NCBI RefSeq assembly: GCF_002150765.1
Contig: NZ_MUYM01000067.1
Coordinates: 1-64,000 of the forward strand
Direction of reading: 5' to 3'
Length of the DNA stretch: 64,000 nt
DNA from: Lentzea kentuckyensis
GTDB lineage: Bacteria; Actinomycetota; Actinomycetes; Mycobacteriales; Pseudonocardiaceae
The notes under the pieces are model-generated. The model had not been told where the DNA came from and made no database searches. It was given only the letters and a program-made list of their open reading frames with translations. Shown here in pieces: positions 25,629 through 34,433 of this stretch; within the stretch, counting starts at the first letter, position 1; every line of letters starts with the position of its first letter. The position numbers and the translations under genes are program-made.

Positions 25629-26365
25629 CAGGCCCGGAACAGGTAGTTCCGCGTCTCGTCGCCGATGTTGCCGGTCGGCACCCACGCGCCCCCGTGCCAG
25701 ACGCTCATCCGGTACCCCCGCTCCGTGAGGAAGTCCGCGACGTCCTTCGCGTGGTACCCGAACCGTTCGACGTGCCGTTCCTCGATCTCCAGCAGGAACG
25801 CCGGCTTGAACCGCTCGATCGTCTCCTTCGCCCCCTCGAGCACCCGCAGCTCGGCCCCCTCGACGTCCGCCTTGACGAAGTCGAGCCGCCCGATCCCGTT
25901 CTCCTCGACGAAGTGGTCGAGCGTGTCCGTCTTGACCAGGACGTCCAGGTGCTGGTCGAACTCCTCGTTGGACCCCAGCCCGTTGGCCCCCACCGTCAGG
26001 AACGACCGCCCGGTGACCGGACTCCCGTGCCGCACCGGCACGCTCATGACCTCGCGCCCCTGCCGCTGCGCCCCAAGAGCAACCGAGTGCCTCCTGATGT
26101 TGCGCCCTTCCCGCGGCCTCAGGACGTACGACAACGCAGGATGCGCGAACACCAACGGCTCCACGCTGTGCACAGTCCCTTGTGGACCAACCAGTCTGGA
26201 CAACGTGACCGTGTACAACCCCAAAGCCGCCCCGACGTCAACGCAGACGTCCCCAGGCTTGATGATCTTACGGAGCCCAAGAAGCTCCGCCTCGGCATAA
26301 GGCGTGAGCCGGGCGAGCGCCCGCAACCCGGCAACCACCGCGGCACTGCGAAGTTCGGTCAACAC
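25628..26365 (-). CDS. FkbM-family methyltransferase
   Basis: A 245-aa SAM-dependent methyltransferase. The SAM-binding motif is DVCVDVGAALGLYTVTLSRL with the acidic loop VHSVEPLV; RLDFVKADVEGAELRVLEGA is the FkbM signature. Members methylate sugar or polyketide hydroxyls; no biosynthetic cluster surrounds this one, so the acceptor is unknown. GTG 26365 lies 10 bp after the stop of the upstream gene, with which it likely forms an operon. Confidence 0.88.
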   Translation of the reverse strand: MLTELRSAAVVAGLRALARLTPYAEAELLGLRKIIKPGDVCVDVGAALGLYTVTLSRLVGPQGTVHSVEPLVFAHPALSYVLRPREGRNIRRHSVALGAQRQGREVMSVPVRHGSPVTGRSFLTVGANGLGSNEEFDQHLDVLVKTDTLDHFVEENGIGRLDFVKADVEGAELRVLEGAKETIERFKPAFLLEIEERHVERFGYHAKDVADFLTERGYRMSVWHGGAWVPTGNIGDETRNYLFRA

Positions 26366-26375
26366 CCGGACCAGC

Positions 26376-27212
26376 CTAGACGTGCCCGTTGGTGTGCTGT
26401 TCGCCCGCTGGCAACCCGATCTGATCAGCGAACTCAGCGGCAACCCGTGACCCGCCATAAACGCTCAACGCCTTGGCCAGGTGCTGTCTGAGGTCCTTCC
26501 GATGCCGATCCTCCAGCTCAGGCAACGCCCGTTCAACACTGCTGACCAGCGACTCGGCCCAATGCGTGGTCGGCTCGAGCTGCGCGATCTTCACCAGCTC
26601 AGCGAGGTGCCCGGACAACTTGACGGCCTCCTCAACCCGGTACCCGTTGCGCTGCAACCACCAAATCGTGGCCGTGCCAACGTCCGTCAACACCTCGTCC
26701 CGCAGATACCGAATCTCCGCGCGCTCCACATCCCGCTCAGCCAACTTGAACGTGGAGTTCCGGAGCAGCTCGATGTGCTTGCGAGCCATCTCAAGATCGT
26801 CCTCGTTCGTACTGATCTTCACCTGCTCCGCCCGAGCCCACACATGCGTCCCAGGCACCTGCCGCTCAGTGGCGAGCTCATCCCCCAACTGCACCTGCAA
26901 GGCCGCGTGATGCACCAACATCGCCTTGCCACTGATCTCCTTGGCCCGCTGCAACACGTGATGGATGGCAGCGTTCTTCGGCGAGTTGTGCCGCAGTCCG
27001 GTAGCAAGATCGAGCCGCCAGACGACCGTGAGCCTGATCTGAAAGTCCAGCCCGTACACGGCGCTGGGCAACGGCGTCTCGAACTCGTGCTGATGACTGC
27101 TCACCGGCGGCACGAACGTGAAGTCCTCAGCGCGCTTGGGCACCCGCCGGCGCCACCAAGCCTTGAGGGCGCCAAGGGGTCCAGGACGGAAGTCAGGCCA
27201 AGGTCTGCTCAC
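26376..27212 (-). CDS. uncharacterised protein with amphipathic N-terminus
   Basis: A 278-aa protein not assigned to a family. The N-terminus is Trp/Arg-rich (RPWPDFRPGPLGALKAWWRRR), possibly membrane-associating. A beta-rich region (FTFVPPVSSHQHEFETPLPS..., FQIRLTVVWRLD) and a long helical region with many charged residues (RDVERAEIRYLRDEVLTDVG) follow, loosely reminiscent of SPFH-type layouts. No transmembrane helix or catalytic motif is evident. GTG 27212 follows CAAGGCGT. It is upstream of, and probably co-transcribed with, the FkbM gene. Confidence 0.65.
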   Translation of the reverse strand: MSRPWPDFRPGPLGALKAWWRRRVPKRAEDFTFVPPVSSHQHEFETPLPSAVYGLDFQIRLTVVWRLDLATGLRHNSPKNAAIHHVLQRAKEISGKAMLVHHAALQVQLGDELATERQVPGTHVWARAEQVKISTNEDDLEMARKHIELLRNSTFKLAERDVERAEIRYLRDEVLTDVGTATIWWLQRNGYRVEEAVKLSGHLAELVKIAQLEPTTHWAESLVSSVERALPELEDRHRKDLRQHLAKALSVYGGSRVAAEFADQIGLPAGEQHTNGHV

Positions 27213-27368
27213 ACGCCTTGCGTACCTGACGTTTCTACCCAACAGAAGGTGGCCTGCCTCACTTCCCTCCAACGGCCGCACACGTCCTGCCCGATCCCTC
27301 ACCGAGCGTGAGCGAGCGCTGTGTCCCGTTTGCCGGGGGCGCTGGTCAACTCGGTGGCGGCACCCCGG

Positions 27369-27374
27369 TAGACT
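27369..27374 (+). promoter_or_regulatory. -10-like TAGACT upstream of tRNA-Arg
   Basis: TAGACT lies 10 bp before the mature tRNA 5' end. No convincing -35 element was seen at the matching distance. Confidence 0.4.
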
Positions 27375-27384
27375 GCTGTCGCCA

Positions 27385-27460
27385 GCCCTAGTAGCTCAGG
27401 GGATAGAGCATCGGTTTCCTAAACCGTGTGTCGCAGGTTCGAATCCTGCCTGGGGCACCA
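27385..27460 (+). tRNA. tRNA-Arg (anticodon CCU)
   Basis: A full cloverleaf: acceptor GCCCTAG pairs with CTGGGGC (one G-U), D arm GCTC/GAGC, anticodon loop TTCCTAA with CCT at 27418-27420, T arm GCAGG-TTCGAAT-CCTGC, discriminator A and an encoded CCA. It reads AGG arginine codons, which are rare in high-GC genomes. A strong terminator follows at 27477. Confidence 0.97.
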
Positions 27461-27476
27461 CCTTTCGCCGGGTGAA

Positions 27477-27519
27477 ATCAAGCTCTGACCAGCGGCAACG
27501 CGGTCAGAGCTTGATCTTT
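27477..27519 (+). terminator. intrinsic terminator after tRNA-Arg
   Basis: A perfect 14-bp stem (27477-27490 with 27502-27515), an 11-nt loop, then CTTTT. It lies 16 bp after the tRNA and just before the end of the convergent zincin-like gene, so it could serve both directions. Confidence 0.9.
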
Positions 27520-27523
27520 TGGG

Positions 27524-28006
27524 TCACGCCCCCGACCGCACGAAGTCGATGTACGGCTTGTACGCGGACAGGTCGTGGTGCGGCTCGTAGGTGCTCAGGT
27601 AGTAGTAGTCGGCCACGATGTTGGCCTGTTGCTCGGTGTTGAAGTCGGCGAACGTCTTCCCGCGCAACCCCTCGGCGCCGCCGTAGTCGTAGAGACCCTT
27701 CGCGAAGAACCCGGCGAGGGCGGTCGGCAGCATGCTGAGGACGCTGCGGCCGTGCTGGTACTGGTAGGCGTGGGTGAGTTCGTGCACCAGCCAGCGTTCG
27801 TAGCGCGCTTGGTGTTGCGGCGTGGTGAGGACTCCGCGAGGGAACGTCACCAGGCGCGGCAGGGTGCGGGCCACGCCGAAGCTGCCCAGCAGGCCGCCCT
27901 CGGCCAGGTGGAGGGCGCTGATGTCCAGGGCGTCGCCGAAGACCTGGCGGGCTATCGAGGCCTCGCGCGACTCCAGATCGCGGCGGAACACGGGGCGAAA
28001 CACCAC
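27524..28006 (-). CDS. zincin-like (DUF4157-type) putative metallopeptidase
   Basis: A 160-aa protein with the zinc-metallopeptidase motif HELTHAYQYQHG, the form typical of DUF4157 proteins; a downstream NTEQQANIVADYY helix offers a possible third ligand or acid. There is no signal peptide. Short proteins of this type occur alone or near secreted toxin-like genes; nothing of that kind is adjacent here. GTG 28006 follows GAGG at 4-nt spacing; the next GTG (28003) is equally possible. The function is unknown. Confidence 0.75.
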   Translation of the reverse strand: MVFRPVFRRDLESREASIARQVFGDALDISALHLAEGGLLGSFGVARTLPRLVTFPRGVLTTPQHQARYERWLVHELTHAYQYQHGRSVLSMLPTALAGFFAKGLYDYGGAEGLRGKTFADFNTEQQANIVADYYYLSTYEPHHDLSAYKPYIDFVRSGA

Positions 28007-28197
28007 AGCACCTCGCAGGTCGGCGGAGGCACGATGTTAGACAACGAGCGTGGTGATCGCCGGGTTTCGCGGGTGGGGCTCTGAAGGGCGCTATTCCATG
28101 CTGAGAGGACCGTTGACATTCTCAGTCTTTCCTGAACCTTGCTCTCAGAATTGCCGCGTATTTCTTTAAGCACATCGTTCATCGGGCGGGAGGCGAC

Positions 28198-28704
28198 GTG
28201 GCCGGCAGAGGCGGGCGCAACGAACTGAGCGGCAGGGCTCGGTTCGCCGCTCAGGTGCGCACCGTCCACGGTGGACTGCACATGAGCGGGGCGACGATGA
28301 CGGGCGTGGCGCTGGTGTTCGCCATTGTCGGTCTGGTGCTGGTCTCGGTGGCCAGGCGGCCTGAGATGGTGACTGTGTCCGGGGTGCCGTTGTCCGGGCC
28401 GCGTGGTGATTCGGGTGTCATGAACACCGTCGAGCCCGCGCTGGGAGCTGTGTGGGACGTGATCGAGGTTCCCAAAGGAGACAAGCCTCCCGTCGTGGCG
28501 ATGGTGGAGGCAGAGGAGTTTCTTCGGCGGGAGTGGCCGGATGACGCTCGGCTGAGGGATGTGCGGTCGTCGCGGATCTCGGGTGGGTTGTGGTTCAGGG
28601 CCGATGTAGTTCTGCCTGGCGGGGGTTGCGCCGGCGTGGTCGAGGTGGTGGTGATCGACCTCGGGGAGGTCTACTCGGTACTGGTGATCACGGCTGTGCG
28701 GTAG
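28198..28704 (+). CDS. single-pass membrane protein of unknown function
   Basis: A 168-aa protein with a basic N-terminus, one helix (TGVALVFAIVGLVLVSVA, about residues 35-52) and an extracytoplasmic-type domain of about 110 residues. No family is recognised. GTG 28198 is the apparent start, though ATG 28282 just before the helix is possible. The TAG stop at 28702 is followed in the same frame by about 20 codons of coding-like sequence (TQPEEVRALDEDGVLID) and a second TAG at 28765, so the protein may have been longer before a nonsense change. Confidence 0.6.
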   Translation: MAGRGGRNELSGRARFAAQVRTVHGGLHMSGATMTGVALVFAIVGLVLVSVARRPEMVTVSGVPLSGPRGDSGVMNTVEPALGAVWDVIEVPKGDKPPVVAMVEAEEFLRREWPDDARLRDVRSSRISGGLWFRADVVLPGGGCAGVVEVVVIDLGEVYSVLVITAVR

Positions 28705-28767
28705 CCGACCAGGACGCAACCGGAGGAGGTCCGCGCGCTCGACGAGGACGGAGTGCTGATCGACTAG
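28705..28767 (+). pseudogene. possible lost C-terminal tail of the preceding membrane protein
   Basis: After the TAG at 28702-28704 the same frame continues for 20 codons rich in G/C third positions and reads TQPEEVRALDEDGVLID before a second TAG. This looks like protein sequence cut off by a point mutation, or like a sequencing error at the first stop. Confidence 0.35.
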
Positions 28768-28768
28768 A

Positions 28769-29251
28769 TCACCCTGCGACGCGCTTGAGCCGGTAGCGGA
28801 TCTCCTTCAACTCCGCCCCGCCAATGGTCTCGGTCTTCGCCACACCGTCGGCGCGGAAGCCGAACCGCTCGTAGAAGCGCCGGGCCCGCGGGTTCTCGTC
28901 GAACACCCAGACGATCACGTCCTGCTGGCCGGCGAGAGCGGCCTCGGTCAGCTCGTAACCCACCGAAGTGCCCCACGCGGAGGGCAGCACGTAGATCGCG
29001 TACAGCTGGAAGTCGGCATCAGGCTCACGCGACGGACCGACGGCGATGAAGCCGACCACCTCGTCGTCGATCAACCCCACCCACACGCCACCGGCCGGGA
29101 TGCTGCGCTCCCACATCGAGGTGCGCGCTCCCACCGAGAGCGCGTCCAGCTCGGAGTCCGGGACCAGCCCCCGGTACGCGTCCTGCCAGGTGCGCACGTG
29201 CACCGACGCGATGGCGGGAGCGTCGGAAACAACGGCGCGACGGACTGTCAT
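28769..29251 (-). CDS. GNAT-family N-acetyltransferase
   Basis: A 160-aa acetyltransferase with a typical start (MTVRRAVVSDAPAIASVHVRTWQDAYRGLVPD), the beta4/CoA loop region LYAIYVLPSAWGTSVGYELTEAAL, where the usual QxxGxG is altered to AWGTSVG, and the NPRARRFYERFGFRADG motif. The substrate is unknown. ATG 29251 follows GGGGGATG. Confidence 0.88.
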   Translation of the reverse strand: MTVRRAVVSDAPAIASVHVRTWQDAYRGLVPDSELDALSVGARTSMWERSIPAGGVWVGLIDDEVVGFIAVGPSREPDADFQLYAIYVLPSAWGTSVGYELTEAALAGQQDVIVWVFDENPRARRFYERFGFRADGVAKTETIGGAELKEIRYRLKRVAG

Positions 29252-29403
29252 GTCATCCCCCAATGGCATCGATGATGCCCTTGCTTTGTACTACCTCCGC
29301 GCGCGGCCCGACACCGAAATACTCGACCAGCTCAGGCACGCTGTGACACAACCATGACAAACCGCCGACGGGATCCGGACAAACAGCCGGGACCGTCAGA
29401 GGT

Positions 29404-30303
29404 ATGAACGTCCACTTGAAACGATGGCTCGCGGTCTCGGGGGCCGCCGTGGTCATCACGGCGGGCGTCGTGGTCGGGGGCTCCTACTGGCGGCTGGAGA
29501 GCAATCTCAGGACCGTCGATCTCGCGAAGGAGATCACCCACCCCAGGCCTCCGGCGACACCCGGCCGCCCGCTCAACATCCTGCTGATCGGCAAGGACGA
29601 CGGGCGGTCCGACACCACGATGGTCGTGCAGCTCAACGCGAAGGGCGACCAGGCCCGCGTGGTCAGCATCCCGCGCGACACGATGGTGCCGAGGCCGCAG
29701 TGCGGGACCAACCCTCCGGCCGCCATCGCGATGTTCAACAGCGCCTTCTCCACGGGTGGGGCGGCGTGCACGGTGGCGACGGTCGAGCAGATGAGCGGAA
29801 TCCGGATCGACCACTTCGTGCAGATCGACTTCAACGGCTTCCGCGACGTCATCGACCGGCTCGGCGGAATCGACGTCACCATGCCCGAGGCGATCGACGA
29901 CGAGAAGAGCGGGCTGCACGTGCCTGCCGGGCCGGCGAAACTCGACGGGACGCAGGCGCTCGCATTCGTGCGGACGCGCTACAGCATCGGTGACGGCAGC
30001 GACCTGAACCGGATCAGGAACCAGCAGCTGTTCATGCGGGCGTTGAGCGAAAAACTCGCGAACGAGAACTGGCTGGCCAGTCCGCAGAAAACGCTCGAAC
30101 TCGCCGACATGCTGACGAAGTCGATCGTGACGGACACCGAGATCGGGTCAATCGCGAAATTGGCGGATCTCGCGGGCAAACTCACCGCGTTGAAACCGGA
30201 AAGCATCACCTACGTGACGCTGCCGACCGAGTCCTACCTGCCCGACCCGAACCGGGTCCAGCCCAAGCAACCCGAGGCGGACGCGCTCTGGGCCGCCGCC
30301 TGA
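29404..30303 (+). CDS. LytR-CpsA-Psr (LCP) family phosphotransferase
   Basis: A 299-aa membrane-anchored protein. A short basic cytosolic start (NVHLKRW) and one helix are followed by the LCP domain: NILLIGKDDGRSDTTMVV, VVSIPRDTMV, the substrate-site DFNGFRDVIDRLGGIDV, and the conserved FVRTRYSIGDGSDLNRIRNQQ. In actinobacteria LCP enzymes attach arabinogalactan or other glycopolymers to peptidoglycan from polyprenyl-phosphate carriers. Key Arg and Asp residues are present. It lacks the C-terminal LytR_C domain. It stands alone and is followed by a hairpin. Confidence 0.93.
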   Translation: MNVHLKRWLAVSGAAVVITAGVVVGGSYWRLESNLRTVDLAKEITHPRPPATPGRPLNILLIGKDDGRSDTTMVVQLNAKGDQARVVSIPRDTMVPRPQCGTNPPAAIAMFNSAFSTGGAACTVATVEQMSGIRIDHFVQIDFNGFRDVIDRLGGIDVTMPEAIDDEKSGLHVPAGPAKLDGTQALAFVRTRYSIGDGSDLNRIRNQQLFMRALSEKLANENWLASPQKTLELADMLTKSIVTDTEIGSIAKLADLAGKLTALKPESITYVTLPTESYLPDPNRVQPKQPEADALWAAA

Positions 30304-30340
30304 GCTAGCAGGCGGCGCCCTGCCACTCGCTCGGTCCGGG

Positions 30341-30378
30341 CCACGGCTGAGGAGACCCCCAGCGCTCCTCAGCCGTGG
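30341..30378 (+). terminator. hairpin terminator after the LCP gene
   Basis: A perfect 14-bp stem (30341-30354 with 30365-30378) with a 10-nt loop, 37 bp after the stop. No U run follows, only GAGGATTTG. Confidence 0.6.
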
Positions 30379-30554
30379 AGGATTTGCCCCAGTTAGCCAC
30401 TACCACTGCGACGGTCTCCCGGTCTCGTGACGGACGTGGGGTCGAGGTTGTCAGACCACCTCGTTAGGGTGGGCTTCTGACCTCCTGTCCGGTGCGTGCG
30501 CCGCAGCTCAGACGGGTGGTCCACGTTTTCCGGTCCGGACGAGGTGGAGGCCAC

Positions 30555-33500
30555 TTGGGACCCCGTGGCGTCTTCGCGGAGCGCTTTGCGCTGCTCTACG
30601 CGGAGGCAGGTGACCCACCCCTGAAGCGGGTCACGGAGTCGGTCGCCCGTGCCCGCCGAACGGACGAACAGGGCAGACCGGTTCGCGTACCCGCTCAACG
30701 CGTCAGCGACTGGCGGCGCGGGCGCAACGTGCCTGCCAGGTTCAGCGGGCTGAGCGCGGTCCTCGAGGTGCTCGTCGGCGAGGCCCGCAAGCGCAGGCCC
30801 CAGCCGGCGATCGACCGCCTGTACGACCTGGACGCGTGGCGCACCCTCTGGGAGGAAGCGCTCGCCAGCCCCGTCACCGACACGGACACACCCCCTCAGG
30901 AAGACAGCGCCGTCTGCCCGTACATGGGCCTCAGCGCGTTCGGACCGCAGGACGCGAACTGGTTCTTCGGCCGGGAAAGGGCGACGAACGCTCTTCTCGA
31001 GCGGTTGAACGAAAACGGCATCACAATGCTGGTCGGCGCGTCCGGCGCCGGTAAGTCGAGTTTGATGAAAGCGGGCGTGCTGCCCCGCCTCGACAAGGAC
31101 ACCATCATCATCGCTCCTGGCACGGATCCGCTGAAGGAATTGGCGCTCCAGGTGCCGGAGCTGATTCTCACGCTGGAATCAGCGGTCGATTCCGACGTGC
31201 TGACCGAGTTCGCGCACGAGGTGCAGATCGCGGTCGGCAGCCGGGTGGTGATCGTCGACCAGTTCGAGGAGGCGTTCACGCTCGGCGGCGACGAGAACCG
31301 GCTGCGGATCTTCGTGCAGGCCCTGCACGCGGCGGCGGAGAAGACCTCGGTCGTGCTCGGCGTGCGGGCCGACTTCTACGCGCGCTGTCTCGACTTCCCC
31401 GAGCTCGCCGAGGCGTTGCAGAGCAGGCAGATGGTGCTCGGCGCGATGTCGGCGGCCGAGGTGCGCGACGCGGTGACGAACCCGGCCAGGGCGGCGGGCC
31501 TGCAGCTCGAACCGGGCCTGGTCGACCTCATGCTGCGTGACCTCGGCGCGCACAACCGCCGCGGCAAGGACGTCTACGACGCGGGCGCGCTTCCGCTGCT
31601 CAGCCACGCGTTGCTGGTCACCTGGCAACGCCGGCAGGCCGGCCGGCTCACGATCGCGGGCTACCGGGCGGCCGGCGGCATCCAGGGCGCGGTCGCCACC
31701 ACCGCCGAACGCGCCTGGTCCGACCTCGACGAACCCGGCCAGGCCGCCGCCAGGCAGTTGCTGCTCCGGCTCGTCCGGGTCGGCGACGACACGCAGGACA
31801 CCCGCCGCCGTTCCAGCCGGCACAACCTCCTCGAAGCGGCCACGAACCTCACCGCCACGGAACGCGCGCTCGAGGTCCTCACCCGCGCCCGCCTGATCAC
31901 GGTCGACGCCGGCAGCGTGGAGATCACGCACGAGGCGTTGCTGCACGCCTGGCCGCGGCTGCGCAGCTGGATCGACGAGGACCGCGCCGGCAACCTCAGC
32001 CGGCAGCGCCTGGAGGAGGACGCGGCGGCGTGGGCCTCAAGTGACCGCGACTCGTCGTTGCTCTATCGCGGCGCACGACTGGAAGGCGCGCGGCAGCAGC
32101 AGGTCACCACGCTCGCGAAGGAGTTCGTGCGGGCCTCCGAACGCCAGCACCGCAAGAGCGTCTGGCTGCGCCGCAGCGCGGTGTCCCTCGTGGTGGTGTT
32201 CGCGCTGATCGCGGCCAGCGCCGCGGTGATCGCCGTGCGGCAGCGCAACGACGCGGTGTTCCGCCAGGTCGTGGCCGAGGCGGACCGGATCGCCGACACC
32301 GACCCGTCGCTGGCCGCCCAGATGCTGCTCGCCGCGCACCGGATGCGGCCGGGCGACCTGGACGTGGCGTCCAAACTGGTCGCGGACCAGCAGACGCCGC
32401 TGGGCGTACCGCTGAAGGGGCACACCGGCGCGGTGTACCTGACGTCGTTCACCAAGGACGGCACGGTCCTCGCGACCGCGAGCTACGACCGCACCGCACG
32501 CCTGTGGGACGTGCGCGACCGCTCGAACCCCAAGCCGCTCGCGGTGATCACCGGCCACAAGGACTGGCTCACCTCCGCGGTCTTCTCCCCCGACGACAAG
32601 GTGCTGGCCACCACCGGCAACGACAAGACGATCAAGCTCTGGGACATCGCCGACAGAACGAATCCCAAGCTCCTGCACACCATCGAGACCGGCAACGGCA
32701 CCAGCTACCTGCTGGAGTTCAGTCCCGACGGCAAGGCCCTGGCCGCGGCGAACGAGGACAAGACCGCGCGGCTGTGGAACGTCAGCGACCCCGCGAACCC
32801 CACGCCGCTCGGCGAACCGCTGCGCGGCGCCACCGCGGCGGTCCGGACGCTCGCCTTCAGTCCGGACGGCCACACGCTCGCCACGTCCGGCGACGACCAG
32901 AACATCCGCCTCTGGGACGTCGCGACCAGGACCATGATCGGCAAGCCGATGACCGGCCACACCAACGGCGTGCACTCGGTGACGTTCAGCCCCGACGGCA
33001 AACTCCTCGCGTCCGGCAGCGACGACAACACGGTGCGGCTGTGGGACCCGGTGGCCCAGGCGCCGATCGGCGACGCGCTCGTGGGCCACACCGCCGGCGT
33101 GTGGTCGGTGAAGTTCAGCCCCGACGGACACCTCCTGGCGAGCGGCGCGTCGGACGCCACCGCCCGGTTGTGGAACGTCACCGACCCGGCCAACGTGAAC
33201 CAGTTCGGCAAACCGCTCGCGGCGCCCAGCGGCGGCGTGTTCGCGGTCGGCTTCACCCCGGACGGCCGCACCCTCGCGACCGGGGCGGGCGAGAACTCCG
33301 TGCGCCTGTGGTCGTTGCCGCAGAACCAGGTGCCGATCGCCGGCACGAACGTGGGACCTCCCGCGTTCAGCTCGGACGGCAAGCTGCTCGTGAGCGGCAA
33401 CGGCGGCAAGATGCTGCAGCTGTGGGACAACACGGACCCGTTCACGCTCAAGCCCGTCGGAGCGCCACAGGCCGTCCCGGACAAGTCGGGCCTCAGGGTG

Positions 33501-34364
33501 AAACTCTCGCAGGGCGACAAGGTGCTCGGCACCGCCTCCGGAGAGGGGATGGTGCGGCTGTGGAACGCGACAGATCCCGCGCACGTCGTCCCGTTCGGAC
33601 CACCGATCGCGCTCAACACCCGGTTCACGAACCCGCTCGCGTTCTCGCCCGACGGCAGGACCATGGTGACGGGCGACGACGACAAGTCGGTGCGGGTGTG
33701 GAACGTCAGCGATCCCGCGCACCCGGTCCAGCTGGGCGGTCCACTGACCGGGCACGACGGGTACGTCAACGACGTGACGTTCAGCCCGGATGGCAAGACC
33801 ATGGTGACCGCGAGCAGTGACCGCACGTTCCGGCTGTGGGACATGACGGACCTCGCGAAACCGCGGCTGCTGGGCAAGCCGGTGGACGACCACCACGATC
33901 CCGTGCAGCGCGCCGTCTTCACCCCGGACGGTCGCACGTTGATCACCGGCGGAACCGACAAGGCGATCCGGCTCTTCGACGTGCGCGACCGGGAGAAGCC
34001 GGTGGCGCTCAGCGTGCTCACCGGGGGTACTCAGCAGGTCAGCTCGCTCACGGTGACCCCGGACGGGAAGACGCTCGCGAGTGGCAGCTCGGACAAGACG
34101 TTCCGGTTGTGGGACATCAGCAATCCCGCCGAGGTGGTCGCGCTGGGCCAGCCGATGGCGCTGGCCTCGGGGGCCGAGCCGTTCGTCCACTTCAGACCGG
34201 ACAGCCGGGTCCTGATGATCACTTCGGGCGACGGCGTGCTGCGCCTGTGGGACATCGACGTCGCGCACGAGGCCGAACGCATCTGCACGGCCAGCCGTGG
34301 AGCGCTCACCAAGGAACTGTGGGAGGCGAGGCTGCCGCAGGTGACGTTCCAGAACCCGTGCTGA
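30555..34364 (+). CDS. nSTAND1-type NTPase with C-terminal WD40 repeats
   Basis: A 1269-aa signal-transduction NTPase. An N-terminal helical domain (GPRGVFAERFALLYAEAG..., AQRVSDWRRGRNVPARF) typical of this group precedes an nSTAND ATPase: Walker A VGASGAGKSSLMKAG (about residue 160) and Walker B VVIVDQFEEAF. A winged-helix region (RLITVDAGSVEITHEALLHAW), one membrane helix (SAVSLVVVFALIAASAAVIAV, about 540) and roughly fourteen WD40 repeats from residue 615 follow (FSPDGK..LASGS.D.TVRLWD). The start is chosen at TTG 30555, 4 nt after GGAGG; upstream GTGs lack a ribosome site. Such proteins are predicted sensors in conflict or regulatory pathways; the ligand is unknown. Confidence 0.9.
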   Translation: MGPRGVFAERFALLYAEAGDPPLKRVTESVARARRTDEQGRPVRVPAQRVSDWRRGRNVPARFSGLSAVLEVLVGEARKRRPQPAIDRLYDLDAWRTLWEEALASPVTDTDTPPQEDSAVCPYMGLSAFGPQDANWFFGRERATNALLERLNENGITMLVGASGAGKSSLMKAGVLPRLDKDTIIIAPGTDPLKELALQVPELILTLESAVDSDVLTEFAHEVQIAVGSRVVIVDQFEEAFTLGGDENRLRIFVQALHAAAEKTSVVLGVRADFYARCLDFPELAEALQSRQMVLGAMSAAEVRDAVTNPARAAGLQLEPGLVDLMLRDLGAHNRRGKDVYDAGALPLLSHALLVTWQRRQAGRLTIAGYRAAGGIQGAVATTAERAWSDLDEPGQAAARQLLLRLVRVGDDTQDTRRRSSRHNLLEAATNLTATERALEVLTRARLITVDAGSVEITHEALLHAWPRLRSWIDEDRAGNLSRQRLEEDAAAWASSDRDSSLLYRGARLEGARQQQVTTLAKEFVRASERQHRKSVWLRRSAVSLVVVFALIAASAAVIAVRQRNDAVFRQVVAEADRIADTDPSLAAQMLLAAHRMRPGDLDVASKLVADQQTPLGVPLKGHTGAVYLTSFTKDGTVLATASYDRTARLWDVRDRSNPKPLAVITGHKDWLTSAVFSPDDKVLATTGNDKTIKLWDIADRTNPKLLHTIETGNGTSYLLEFSPDGKALAAANEDKTARLWNVSDPANPTPLGEPLRGATAAVRTLAFSPDGHTLATSGDDQNIRLWDVATRTMIGKPMTGHTNGVHSVTFSPDGKLLASGSDDNTVRLWDPVAQAPIGDALVGHTAGVWSVKFSPDGHLLASGASDATARLWNVTDPANVNQFGKPLAAPSGGVFAVGFTPDGRTLATGAGENSVRLWSLPQNQVPIAGTNVGPPAFSSDGKLLVSGNGGKMLQLWDNTDPFTLKPVGAPQAVPDKSGLRVKLSQGDKVLGTASGEGMVRLWNATDPAHVVPFGPPIALNTRFTNPLAFSPDGRTMVTGDDDKSVRVWNVSDPAHPVQLGGPLTGHDGYVNDVTFSPDGKTMVTASSDRTFRLWDMTDLAKPRLLGKPVDDHHDPVQRAVFTPDGRTLITGGTDKAIRLFDVRDREKPVALSVLTGGTQQVSSLTVTPDGKTLASGSSDKTFRLWDISNPAEVVALGQPMALASGAEPFVHFRPDSRVLMITSGDGVLRLWDIDVAHEAERICTASRGALTKELWEARLPQVTFQNPC

Positions 34365-34420
34365 CCCTGCCCAGCCGGTGGGAGTCCGCGCAACTGCCTC
34401 ACCGGCCGCACCGCATCGAT

Positions 34421-34426
34421 TACTGT
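34421..34426 (+). promoter_or_regulatory. -10 TACTGT, candidate leaderless promoter
   Basis: TACTGT (TANNNT form) ends exactly 7 nt before ATG 34434, which has no Shine-Dalgarno sequence. Confidence 0.5.
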
Positions 34427-34433
34427 CCGCTCC

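Noticed and set aside
27385..27460. tRNA-Arg as a genomic-island attachment site
   Set aside because: No integrase gene and no repeat of the tRNA 3' end was seen nearby; the flanking genes look like ordinary chromosome.
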